Shown: positions 1-6,701, numbered from the stretch's first letter. The stretch: DNA of 8,052 nt from Bordetella parapertussis (GCA_945882005.1 CAMCWG010000130.1:1-8052); one strand, 5' to 3'. Made by a program: numbers and translations. The notes: a model not told the origin generated them from the sequence alone.

Positions 1-2213
1 ACCAGGCCATTCAGATTGAGTTGGCGCTTTTGCTCAATTTCCTGGACAACGAAAGGGGCCCGATCTGCCTCTTTAAGCAACCAGTCATGCACAACACGTA
101 TTGCGCGACCAATTTCAAGTTCGCGCAAGGTGGTGTCGTACGCACTGAGTTCTTTCGTTGCGACAGCGTTCGCAATCTTTTCAAGCTGTGGCAAAAGAGT
201 AGCGTCGTCAATTGCCAACTGCAGACCGCTTTGGTCACGCAACGACTCCCAAATCCGTTCCATCACACCATGTAAAAATTTTCCACGCAGCGTCATTTGA
301 GGCAGCTCGCCATAGGCTGGCAAACCCTTCACGCCCAAGCGATACCGAAAGAATGCCCACAAGGGATTGATGGCCTGCGTCTCGAGCACTGAGACTCCAC
401 CTTGTACTTTTTCGTTGGCTGCCAGCGGTGGACCTTGCTCATCCTTCCAGACTTCCAAGATTGGAGAGGCCCACCGCAAAGAGGGCGTAAGACTCGGATC
501 GTTGGCAGCCTCAATGGGGGCCAGGGCTTGAATCAATGGAGAGGGGCGAAGCTCGCGCTCCCCCTCGAAGCGAGGTGAGCTCACAGTCACACTAGGCGCA
601 ACCTTGCACAAGTTTGCAAAAATTTGCTGCGCCCACTGGCTTTCCCGCTCGGGCGTCGCCCGAGGTGCCTGCGCCCGGCGTAACGCCGCCATCGGAATCA
701 AGGGGTTGGGTTTAGTCGCCGCTGGTAGCACCTCATCGGTCAAACCAAGTATCCAGACACCATCCCATTGGCCCCCTTCTGCTTCAAGCAAACCCAAGAC
801 ATCGAGTCGGGCGGTCGGATCACGTTGCGGTTGAAACAGGGTTGCCCGGGCTAAACGCCCCAGAATGCTCAACGCCTCAGACGCCTGCACCGAGGCAAAG
901 AGCGCACTCAACGATTCAAAGCGCTCTAGCAAGGCATCAATCGCCTCAAGAACTTGATACATCGCTGAACTCTGCGCACCACGCCCAGGGAAACCCAGCG
1001 TCGCCAAGGTGGCCCTAAACACATCAGACCACCGATACAACGGCATACCGCGAGGAAGCGTTTGCCAATCCTGCCATGCGCGTTGCCAGGCGGGGGAAAG
1101 CTGATGTAGCGGCTCGATTGCAGAGGTCCACGCTGCAAGTGAAACATGACTCACCTGCCAATCTCGCCACCCCGCATCAACCATCGCGCGCGCGCCCTGC
1201 TCTGCGCTGTGCCCCATGCAGTAACCCGATAACAAAGCCGCACCAAGATCAGCAGGAGCGGCGCCCAGCTGCTCCTTCATCAACACAAAAGTACGCAACC
1301 ACGCAACGGCAGCACGACACGCCGCCCAGTCAGATAGGGGCCTAGCAACGGCCACGTTAAACGCATGAACAGGAACACCTTCCTCATCACCCAACCCTTG
1401 CTCCAGCACTCGCCGAGCAAAGGCTGCCTGCGCATCTAATGACACGGCAACGATCGCAAAGCGCCCAGAAGGCTGACTATCGAGTTGCGTACGTGCCCAG
1501 GCTACTGCGGCCTGCCACTCAGACTGCGCCGTTGCCGCCTCAACGCGCACTATCTGCGACGTTTGTGAAAAATCCTCTACCAGCGTTGAGACCTCAACCC
1601 CGCGCGCGGCAAGTGCCTCTAGTAAAACGCCCATGCGTGGAGAGATTTCAGTGAAGCCTGCGAGCACGACCTGTGCGGGCAAGGGCAGACCGCCCTCTAC
1701 ATGGTGAATCAGTCGTGTCAGTGCAGTGCTTGCATCTAGCGCGTCGAGCGCATGCAAGCGCTCTCGGTAGGCATCGCGCCACTGCCGAAACTGGTCATAT
1801 TCCTCGGTGTGTTCGTGCTCAAAAACCTTGATCTGCCATTCTTCGATTAACTGGTCTGCCCCAAGCGCGATCGCTGCGGCCTGATAAACATCAAGCAATG
1901 CATCATCGCCCTCGCATCTTTCAATCACTTGCGCCCAAACCAGTTGCGCCTCAAATCCATCAAGCTGCCGTGCATGGGGACGCAACAACTCTTCAAACCC
2001 TGCACGATCCAACTGATGCGTCACCCATCCTGACCATGGCATGATTTCTGGGATTTCAGCCACAAGCTGACCGCGTGCAGATTGTTGTTGCGCTAACAAC
2101 TGAATTAGCCTGCGCGCTAGACGGTTGTTCACCGTTAACACCGACACACCTCGCGCGGCGTTCGCACCGAGGTTCGATGCGTACACGGTAGGATATTGCG
2201 TCAGGGTGTGCAT
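1..2213 (-). CDS. PD-(D/E)XK nuclease family 'probable DNA repair protein' (AddB/RecB-like), C-terminus cut by window edge
   Basis: An open frame runs without a stop from ATG at 2213 to the left edge: 737 codons plus two bases. The N-terminus carries a helicase-like start (VLTVNNRLARRL, about residues 25-36, then MPWSGW at 58-63). The middle has the family signature RLDVLGLLEAEG...DGVWILGLTDE...NPLIP (about 469-507). The nuclease domain begins near 607 and includes LRGKFLHGVMERIW (642-655) with the conserved His648. The catalytic Asp and the (D/E)xK motif, expected soon after FVVQEIE (721-727), lie outside the window, so nuclease competence cannot be judged. The layout resembles the AddB-like putative repair proteins of beta- and gammaproteobacteria (TIGR03623 type), usually about 850-950 residues; these are thought to act on DNA ends, but their role is poorly defined. 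The usual CPF motif at the domain entry reads INPLWAF, with Asn616 at the Cys position. The start lies 10 bp after the small ORF's stop. No strong Shine-Dalgarno is visible, so translational coupling is possible. An upstream in-frame TTG at about 2246 is an alternative start. Confidence 0.85.
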   Translation of the reverse strand, partial: MHTLTQYPTVYASNLGANAARGVSVLTVNNRLARRLIQLLAQQQSARGQLVAEIPEIMPWSGWVTHQLDRAGFEELLRPHARQLDGFEAQLVWAQVIERCEGDDALLDVYQAAAIALGADQLIEEWQIKVFEHEHTEEYDQFRQWRDAYRERLHALDALDASTALTRLIHHVEGGLPLPAQVVLAGFTEISPRMGVLLEALAARGVEVSTLVEDFSQTSQIVRVEAATAQSEWQAAVAWARTQLDSQPSGRFAIVAVSLDAQAAFARRVLEQGLGDEEGVPVHAFNVAVARPLSDWAACRAAVAWLRTFVLMKEQLGAAPADLGAALLSGYCMGHSAEQGARAMVDAGWRDWQVSHVSLAAWTSAIEPLHQLSPAWQRAWQDWQTLPRGMPLYRWSDVFRATLATLGFPGRGAQSSAMYQVLEAIDALLERFESLSALFASVQASEALSILGRLARATLFQPQRDPTARLDVLGLLEAEGGQWDGVWILGLTDEVLPAATKPNPLIPMAALRRAQAPRATPERESQWAQQIFANLCKVAPSVTVSSPRFEGERELRPSPLIQALAPIEAANDPSLTPSLRWASPILEVWKDEQGPPLAANEKVQGGVSVLETQAINPLWAFFRYRLGVKGLPAYGELPQMTLRGKFLHGVMERIWESLRDQSGLQLAIDDATLLPQLEKIANAVATKELSAYDTTLRELEIGRAIRVVHDWLLKEADRAPFVVQEIEQKRQLNLNGL

Positions 2214-2223
2214 AGCACTGCGC

Positions 2224-2367
2224 TCAGAAGCCGCATAGGGCGGCAATACTGTCCCAGTTCAGACGCATGCCTGGCGTTGTATAGCCGATCAAGCCTGCAA
2301 TGAGAACAAGGCAGAGCATCGCTCCCCCTAGAAGCCAAATCAAACGTCGCATTGTTCGTTGTTGCAT
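2224..2367 (-). CDS. Small single-pass membrane protein, 47 aa, unknown function
   Basis: This short frame starts at ATG 2367 and ends at TGA 2224-2226. The product has a basic N-terminus (Arg4, Arg7, Arg8), one hydrophobic stretch at about residues 9-29 (LIWLLGGAMLCLVLIAGLIGY), and a short tail ending NWDSIAALCGF. Positive charges before the helix suggest N-in, C-out topology. There is no convincing lipobox or signal-peptidase site. A good ribosome-binding sequence, GAGGTG, lies just before the ATG. The frame sits 15 bp after the transporter stop and 10 bp before the nuclease start on the same strand, which fits a real operon member. Either a small membrane protein or a leader whose translation feeds the nuclease start is possible. 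I do not recognise a family. A second in-frame ATG at codon 6 is a poorer start because the Shine-Dalgarno would then be too far away. Confidence 0.6.
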   Translation of the reverse strand: MQQRTMRRLIWLLGGAMLCLVLIAGLIGYTTPGMRLNWDSIAALCGF

Positions 2368-2382
2368 AACACCTCGAAAGAT

Positions 2383-3618
2383 CTACACTGCTTTGGCTAG
2401 TTGCTGTACGTTGATCGGATTCTCACGAACAGGCAAACACAATGCAGAGGCAATGAGAGCTAATGCAATCGCAATCCACCAAACTAAATCATAGTTTCCC
2501 GTGATAGCCTGAACACGGCCACCTAGCCATACCCCTGTAAAGCTGCCAAGCTGGTGGCCCAAGAAAACCATGCCCGATAGCGTGGCGGCAAAACGCAAGC
2601 CATAGATCTGACCAATCAAACCCTGCGTAAGCGGAACTGTGCCAAGCCAAAACACACCCATCCATGCTGCAAAAACATAGACCACCCAGGGCGAAGTCGG
2701 CATGGCGAGGATCCAGATGAGACAAACCGCACGTGAAGCGTAAAGCCCAGCCAGCAGATTTTTTTTACTATAAGTGCCGCCAAGCTTACCCGCCGTAAAC
2801 GAACCAAACACATTGAACAAACCTATGAGACCGATTGCGAAAGCTCCTGTGCTCGCGTTCAACCCTTTATCAACAACAAATGCGGGGAGATGCAAAGTGA
2901 TAAAGGCCGTGTGAAATCCACACACAAAATATCCCCAAAACAAAAAATGAAACGTCGGATGCTTGAGAGCCTGTCTAATCGCAGACAACATGGACTGCTC
3001 TGGCCCAGTGCTCGCGCCAGGTTTTCCTCTCAGAAACCATGCCAAAGGGAGTGTCATCGCTAAAGCCATCGACAAAACCAAATACGCCCCCGTCCAATCA
3101 AGCGTATCGATCAATAACTGACCTGTCGGAACCACGAGGAACTGACCAAGCGAGCCCCCAGCACTCGCAATCCCCATCGCAGTGCTGCGCGACGAGAGCG
3201 GAACCGTTCTTGCAATCACGGGGAGGATCACTGCAAAGGTTGTCCCAGCCTGACCCAAACCAATCAATACTCCCGCACTCAAATAAAACTCGAGCTCTGT
3301 CGAAGAGTACCGGGTGCCCAGCAGTCCAAGCACGTAAAAACCAGCACACAGCGCAATCGTTCGGCCCGAACCGAGTCGATCAGCCATCATGCCTGCACCA
3401 ATTGCACCAAAGCCCCAGACAAGGTTCTGCAGGGCAAAGGCCATGGAGAAAACTTCACGCCCCCAGCCACGCTCAAGTCCCATGGGCTGAATGAACAAAC
3501 CGATCGTGGCGCGGATGCCCATTGCAAGCAGCACGATTAAGGTGCCAAGCACGATCGTTCTCAGAGCCAGTGGATTGTCCAGCAAGCCTGGGTTGCGTTC
3601 TTCTGCGTGTTGCGTCAT
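2383..3618 (-). CDS. MFS transporter, 12 predicted membrane helices
   Basis: The 411-residue product is hydrophobic throughout and has the usual MFS length and two-half layout. The first helix is at about residues 20-43. The loop between helices 2 and 3 carries the MFS motif A, GMMADRLGSGRT (76-87), and the second half has a degenerate copy at 277-289 (GKLGGTYSKKNLL). A central hydrophilic loop (about 197-220) divides the halves. The segment GHQLGSFTGVWLGG (354-367) resembles a set of proteobacterial MFS carriers related to the OFA/monocarboxylate-type transporters, but the substrate cannot be read from sequence. The protein would sit in the inner membrane and probably runs as a proton-coupled carrier, by family analogy. 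The gene begins 28 bp after tRNA-Arg and ends 15 bp before the small membrane ORF. No clear Shine-Dalgarno precedes ATG 3618, but no in-frame ATG or GTG lies just upstream. An A8 tract falls in codons 285-287. Confidence 0.92.
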   Translation of the reverse strand: MTQHAEERNPGLLDNPLALRTIVLGTLIVLLAMGIRATIGLFIQPMGLERGWGREVFSMAFALQNLVWGFGAIGAGMMADRLGSGRTIALCAGFYVLGLLGTRYSSTELEFYLSAGVLIGLGQAGTTFAVILPVIARTVPLSSRSTAMGIASAGGSLGQFLVVPTGQLLIDTLDWTGAYLVLSMALAMTLPLAWFLRGKPGASTGPEQSMLSAIRQALKHPTFHFLFWGYFVCGFHTAFITLHLPAFVVDKGLNASTGAFAIGLIGLFNVFGSFTAGKLGGTYSKKNLLAGLYASRAVCLIWILAMPTSPWVVYVFAAWMGVFWLGTVPLTQGLIGQIYGLRFAATLSGMVFLGHQLGSFTGVWLGGRVQAITGNYDLVWWIAIALALIASALCLPVRENPINVQQLAKAV

Positions 3619-3646
3619 GGTGAGATGCTGCGAAAAGGAAGATGAA

Positions 3647-3722
3647 TGGCGCCGCCGAGACGAATCGAACGTCCGACTCCCTTCTTAGGAGGAAGGTACT
3701 CTATCCACTGAGTTACGGCGGC
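3647..3722 (-). tRNA. tRNA-Arg, anticodon CCU, CCA end encoded
   Basis: Read on the minus strand, the 76-nt sequence folds as a full cloverleaf. The acceptor stem is GCCGCCG/CGGCGGC, the D arm is ACTC/GAGT with an 8-nt loop, and the anticodon arm is CCTTC/GAAGG with loop CTCCTAA. The variable loop is 5 nt and the T arm is GGACG/CGTCT with loop TTCGATT (one G-T wobble). The discriminator is G and the CCA is encoded in the DNA at 3647-3649. Loop position 34-36 reads CCT, so the tRNA decodes AGG, a rare Arg codon in this kind of genome. It lies 42 bp after xerD's stop and 28 bp before the transporter's start on the same strand. It could therefore be transcribed by read-through from xerD as well as from its own promoter. 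Confidence 0.97.
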
Positions 3723-3764
3723 TTGGTTCTAGTTTAACAAGGTGCACCACTTTCAGCGCTCCGA
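3723..3764 (-). promoter_or_regulatory. xerD to tRNA-Arg spacer, possible tRNA promoter
   Basis: This 42-bp gap holds no gene. On the minus strand a TAAACT hexamer lies about 11 nt before the mature tRNA 5' end, a plausible -10 element, but I find no good -35 at 16-18 bp from it. The gap also contains the 8-bp palindrome GGTGCACC at 3741-3748. No hairpin with a T-run separates xerD from the tRNA. A weak promoter or processing from a longer transcript are both possible. Confidence 0.2.
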
Positions 3765-4664
3765 CTAGCCCCTGGGGTGATGCTGGGCGTGCAACGACTT
3801 GAGTCGCTCACGGGCAACGTGTGTGTAAATCTGCGTTGTCGAGATATCGGCATGCCCCAGCAGCATCTGCACCACCCGCAAATCTGCCCCATGGTTAAGC
3901 AGATGTGTCGCAAAGGCATGACGCAACACATGGGGCGATAAGGGCGCTTTTACACCTGCCAATACCGCGTATTTCTTAATGAGCAGCCAGAAAGACTGGC
4001 GTGTCATCGGTCCGGCCCGCGCCGTCACGAATAAAGCGGGTGCGGACCGCGCCCCCATAAGGGCCGGGCGTGCTTCTTTCAGATAAGTCGTTATCCAATG
4101 CGCTGCCTCTGCACCGAGAGGCACGAGGCGATCCTTGCCGCCCTTACCTTGGACAACACGCACAACCCCGTCCCCGAGGCTCACGTCGAGCACAGCCAAA
4201 CCAACCAACTCTGACACCCGTAACCCCGTCGCATAAAGCACCTCTAACATTGCGCGGTCGCGCAAGCCACGTGGTGTGTGCAGGGGTGGTTGTTTAAGCA
4301 AGGATTCAACCTGCCCTTCAGACAAAGTCTTGGGGATCCGCAAAGCCTGTTTAGCCGAAGTGAGCTGTAAACACGGATCGGCCGAAACACGCTGATGCCG
4401 AAGAGCCCACAGGTAGTAACGGCGTAGCGTTGCGAGCCGTCTATTCGCAGTGCTTGGTTTGGTTTCCGCGTGTTTGGCCGCAAACCAAGCCTGCAGATCC
4501 CCAGCCTGCGCATGATCGATATCCAATCTGCGTTCAGCGAGTAACCATTGCTCGAAAGCAACTAAGTCGCGACGGTAGGCGGCAAGCGTATTGGCCGACA
4601 GGCCGTCTTCGAGCCAGACGGAATCGATAAAAGTACTAACTGCTGCGGACTCAGATGCACTCAT
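3765..4664 (-). CDS. xerD: Site-specific tyrosine recombinase XerD
   Basis: The product (299 aa) matches the usual XerD length of about 298 aa. It has an N-terminal SAM-like core-binding domain (about residues 8-92) and a C-terminal catalytic domain (about 110-290). All six expected catalytic residues are visible: Arg149 in ATGLRVSEL, Lys174 in QGKGGKDR, His245 and Arg248 in SPHVLRHAFATHLL, His271 in LLGHADIS, and nucleophile Tyr280 in TTQIYTHV. By family knowledge XerD pairs with XerC at the chromosomal dif site. Under FtsK control it resolves chromosome dimers in the cytoplasm at the division septum. The motif set LNHGADLRVVQMLLGH fits XerD/XerC rather than phage integrases. The XerD rather than XerC label rests on overall wording and is fairly sure but not proven. 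It is the first gene of the leftward block and diverges from tsaE. Only a weak ribosome-binding sequence is seen before ATG 4664. Confidence 0.95.
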   Translation of the reverse strand: MSASESAAVSTFIDSVWLEDGLSANTLAAYRRDLVAFEQWLLAERRLDIDHAQAGDLQAWFAAKHAETKPSTANRRLATLRRYYLWALRHQRVSADPCLQLTSAKQALRIPKTLSEGQVESLLKQPPLHTPRGLRDRAMLEVLYATGLRVSELVGLAVLDVSLGDGVVRVVQGKGGKDRLVPLGAEAAHWITTYLKEARPALMGARSAPALFVTARAGPMTRQSFWLLIKKYAVLAGVKAPLSPHVLRHAFATHLLNHGADLRVVQMLLGHADISTTQIYTHVARERLKSLHAQHHPRG

Positions 4665-4788
4665 CGCCAGACAATAGTAGCATTCAGCTCATTCATGCCT
4701 CGCAAGAGCAACTCAATTCCATGGCTACCGAATTACGTGTCATAGTGGCTCAGATGAAATCTGGTTGTCGCTCCTCTCACAGATCTTT
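4665..4788. promoter_or_regulatory. Divergent intergenic region between xerD and tsaE
   Basis: The 124-bp spacer must supply the 5' signals for both the leftward xerD block and the rightward tsaE-amiC-mutL block. On the minus strand TACTAT, about 10 nt before the xerD ATG, resembles a -10 element. On the plus strand CATAGT at 4741-4746 is a weak -10 candidate. Neither has a convincing -35. A short inverted repeat, CAGAT-gaa-ATCTG, occupies 4751-4763 and could be an operator half-site pair or chance. No clear Shine-Dalgarno precedes either start codon. The promoter role is inferred from gene orientation, not from strong motifs. Confidence 0.4.
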
Positions 4789-5334
4789 ATGACGCATTCC
4801 ACACTCAAACTTGAGCTTGCAGACGAACACGCGACGGATATGCTGGGTCAAGCCCTGGCACTTGTTGCTGCAGATCTTCGGGCTGATGCCGGGGGGAAAC
4901 TGTCGCCTGGCCCTGCAGCAGGAGGCCGCATTCATCTAAAAGGCGACTTAGGGGCCGGTAAAACTGCACTGGTACGCGCTTTTTTGCGGTATTGCAGCAT
5001 TTCTGGCCGAATTAAAAGTCCAAGTTACGCACTACTTGAATCTTATGAAGTTTCTAACTTATACTTCTATCATCTTGATTTTTATAGATTTAGCGAACAC
5101 TCTGATTGGTTAGATGCTGGATTTCGCGATCTCTTTAAAAACAACGCGCTAATTTTGATTGAATGGCCAGAGCGCGCAGGCGATTTGTTGAGCGATCCAG
5201 ACCTGTTGATCGAGCTCAGTTATGCCGGATTAGGCCGCTCAGTCGCACTTAGTGCATGTTCAGAAAAAGGGCTTTCATGGATCAACGCTTTGCCTCCTCT
5301 CCTGACGGTCAGCCGTCGGATCAAAGAGCGCTAA
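4789..5334 (+). CDS. tsaE: tRNA threonylcarbamoyladenosine biosynthesis ATPase TsaE
   Basis: The product is a 181-residue P-loop protein, slightly longer than the E. coli homologue (about 153 aa). The Walker A motif GDLGAGKT is at 52-59, with Lys58 and Thr59. The switch-like SPSYALLESYE follows at 77-87, then HLDFYRF at 95-101 with the conserved Asp, and EWPER at 125-129. TsaE works with TsaB and TsaD in the cytoplasm: its ATPase activity drives the TsaB-TsaD complex in adding threonylcarbamoyl to A37 of tRNAs reading ANN codons. I chose ATG 4789, which gives a normal N-terminus. An in-frame TTG at 4765 would add eight residues, and neither has a visible Shine-Dalgarno. The 3' end overlaps amiC by 58 bp. 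A strongly AT-rich stretch (5041-5100, 16 G/C of 60) with TTA and AGA codons encodes the most conserved central part. Confidence 0.94.
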   Translation: MTHSTLKLELADEHATDMLGQALALVAADLRADAGGKLSPGPAAGGRIHLKGDLGAGKTALVRAFLRYCSISGRIKSPSYALLESYEVSNLYFYHLDFYRFSEHSDWLDAGFRDLFKNNALILIEWPERAGDLLSDPDLLIELSYAGLGRSVALSACSEKGLSWINALPPLLTVSRRIKER

Positions 5335-6638
5335 GCCGACGTCGCCGCTTGGGCGCCGCCACGACCCTTTTATTACTTCCCGTTATTCCTCGTATCGCAA
5401 TGGCCGCACGGCTGCTTGCTGTGCGCACTTGGCCTGCTGACGAGTACACGCGCGTGACGCTCGAGCTCGACAGCGAATTGCGCGCAGAACATTTCACGCT
5501 TGAAAATCCGCACCGCATGGTCGTTGATATTCAGGGCATGGATGTGAACCCAGCCCTCAACGAACTCGTGCGTAAAGTTCGTCCTGATGATCCATACATT
5601 CGCTCATTACGTGTTGCGCAGAACCGCGCCAACGTCGTGCGTATTGTTTTCGATTTAAAGCAGGCGATCGCACCACAAGTGTTTACGCTTAAGCCTGTTG
5701 GTAATTACAAGTTCAGGCTGGTTCTGGATTTGTACCCAAAGAACGCCCAGGATCCACTCGCTGCGCTTCTAAAAAAGAACCCGCAGAAGACGGAAGAAGA
5801 TCCACTCGCGCGCATTCTTGAAGACATCGGACGTAACCCGAAGGGTACGGGCATGGCAGCGACACCTGTCATACCAAGCTCGATTGCCCCACCGCTCGAA
5901 GCCAAAGTCGCGCCACAGCCAAACAACCGGCGTGGACGCACCATCACAGTGGCGCTCGATCCAGGGCATGGCGGCGAGGACCCTGGCGCGATAGGCAAGG
6001 GCGGCACTTACGAGAAAAATGTTGTCCTTGCCATTGCACAAAAATTGAAGGCGCGCATTGACGCGACACCTGGCATGCGCGCCTATCTGACGCGTGAGGG
6101 CGATTACTTTGTGCCCTTGCATGTGCGTGTTGAAAAGGCGCGACGTGTGAAGGCTGACTTATTTGTCTCCATTCATGCGGACGCGTTCGTGCGCCCAACA
6201 GCTGGAGGCAGCTCGGTGTACGTCTTGTCTGACCGGGGCGCATCAAGCACAGCCGCGAACTGGCTTGCGCAGAAGGAAAATGCAGCGGACTTGATTGGTG
6301 GCGTAAACTTAAATGTGCAAAATCAAAACGTTGCAAAAATTTTGCTAGATTTGTCCACAACCGCTCAAATCAAAGACTCGACGAACCTAGCTAGTCGGAT
6401 GCTCGACGAACTCAAAAGCGTCTACCGCTTACACAAGCCACAGGTTGAGTCTGCGGGTTTTGCTGTACTCAAAGCACCGGATATGCCATCCATCTTGGTC
6501 GAAACGGCATTTATCAGCAATCCAGAAGAAGAACGCATGCTGCGCAGCCAGAGTTCACAAGATAAGTTTGCACAGGCGCTGCACAGTGGCATTACACGTT
6601 TCTTTGTCGCAAATCCACACCTAATCGCCTCGCGGTAG
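5277..6638 (+). CDS. amiC: N-acetylmuramoyl-L-alanine amidase AmiC, Tat-exported
   Basis: From ATG 5277 the product has 453 residues. It starts with a Tat-type signal (SRRRRLG, 20-26, then a hydrophobic stretch and AMA at 41-43 as a likely cleavage site). An AMIN domain follows at about 44-154, which binds peptidoglycan and places the enzyme at the septum in relatives. A charged linker contains two DPLA repeats, and an Amidase_3 domain spans about 222-447. Expected zinc ligands are His231 (DPGHGG), Glu246 (GTYEKN) and His300 (SIHAD), with catalytic Glu409 in LVETAFISN. It would cut the amide bond between MurNAc and the stem peptide in the periplasm during daughter-cell separation. The segment ENAADLIGG...VAKILLDLS (about 334-359) matches the autoinhibitory helix region that NlpD/EnvC-type activators relieve in E. 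coli amidases. AAGGG five bases before ATG 5277 favours this start over the in-frame ATG at 5256. The gene overlaps the tsaE end. Confidence 0.95.
   Translation: MDQRFASSPDGQPSDQRALSRRRRLGAATTLLLLPVIPRIAMAARLLAVRTWPADEYTRVTLELDSELRAEHFTLENPHRMVVDIQGMDVNPALNELVRKVRPDDPYIRSLRVAQNRANVVRIVFDLKQAIAPQVFTLKPVGNYKFRLVLDLYPKNAQDPLAALLKKNPQKTEEDPLARILEDIGRNPKGTGMAATPVIPSSIAPPLEAKVAPQPNNRRGRTITVALDPGHGGEDPGAIGKGGTYEKNVVLAIAQKLKARIDATPGMRAYLTREGDYFVPLHVRVEKARRVKADLFVSIHADAFVRPTAGGSSVYVLSDRGASSTAANWLAQKENAADLIGGVNLNVQNQNVAKILLDLSTTAQIKDSTNLASRMLDELKSVYRLHKPQVESAGFAVLKAPDMPSILVETAFISNPEEERMLRSQSSQDKFAQALHSGITRFFVANPHLIASR
5751..5809 (+). repeat. Two-copy 11-bp direct repeat in the amiC linker
   Basis: GATCCACTCGC occurs at 5751-5761 and again at 5799-5809, exactly 48 bp (16 codons) apart and in the same frame. 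It encodes a repeated DPLA unit (DPLAALLKK and DPLARILED) in the linker between the AMIN and amidase domains. It looks like a small internal duplication of linker sequence. Confidence 0.6.
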
Positions 6639-6701
6639 CCTTTAGTCGCAAGAGCGACGACATAGCTCTAAAATAGGCGCTTCATATTTGTCGCGCCTGC
6701 C
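6639..6701 (+). other. amiC-mutL spacer with two short inverted repeats
   Basis: The 63-bp gap has GTCGC-AAGA-GCGAC at 6645-6658, a 5-bp stem with a 4-nt loop and no T-run after it. It also has AGGCGC (6675-6680) facing GCGCCT (6693-6698) across a 12-nt loop, directly before the mutL ATG. No Shine-Dalgarno for mutL is visible. The second pair could fold in the mRNA at the ribosome-binding region. No terminator or clear promoter is seen, so mutL is probably co-transcribed with amiC. Confidence 0.35.

Noticed and set aside
604..1654. Plus-strand frames of 71-89 codons opposite the nuclease gene
   Set aside because: All are antisense to the continuous nuclease frame, rich in Arg, Pro, Ala and Ser, and lack recognisable motifs or ribosome-binding sites.
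3039..3494. 151-codon plus-strand open frame opposite the MFS gene
   Set aside because: It lies wholly antisense to a clear transporter gene. The product is low-complexity (Ser, Gln, Pro, Arg) with no motif, as expected for a shadow frame.
4244..4561. 105-codon minus-strand frame inside xerD
   Set aside because: It is an alternate frame of xerD, whose own frame carries all six catalytic residues; no motif was seen in the overlapping product.
3647..4664. tRNA gene beside a tyrosine recombinase, as at the edge of an integrated island
   Set aside because: The recombinase has the length, domain layout and motifs of housekeeping XerD, not a phage integrase. I see no direct repeat of the tRNA 3' end and no cargo genes, and the flanking genes look like core functions.
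5256..5276. Earlier amiC start at ATG 5256
   Set aside because: It has no Shine-Dalgarno and only adds seven residues ahead of the Tat signal, whereas ATG 5277 has AAGGG at a proper distance.
5705..6360. Several minus-strand frames of 100-138 codons opposite amiC
   Set aside because: They overlap the conserved amidase domain in antisense and show only biased composition, so they look like shadows.
6645..6658. Possible terminator hairpin after amiC
   Set aside because: The stem is only 5 bp and no T-run follows, so it does not look like an intrinsic terminator; mutL 50 bp later is probably on the same transcript.
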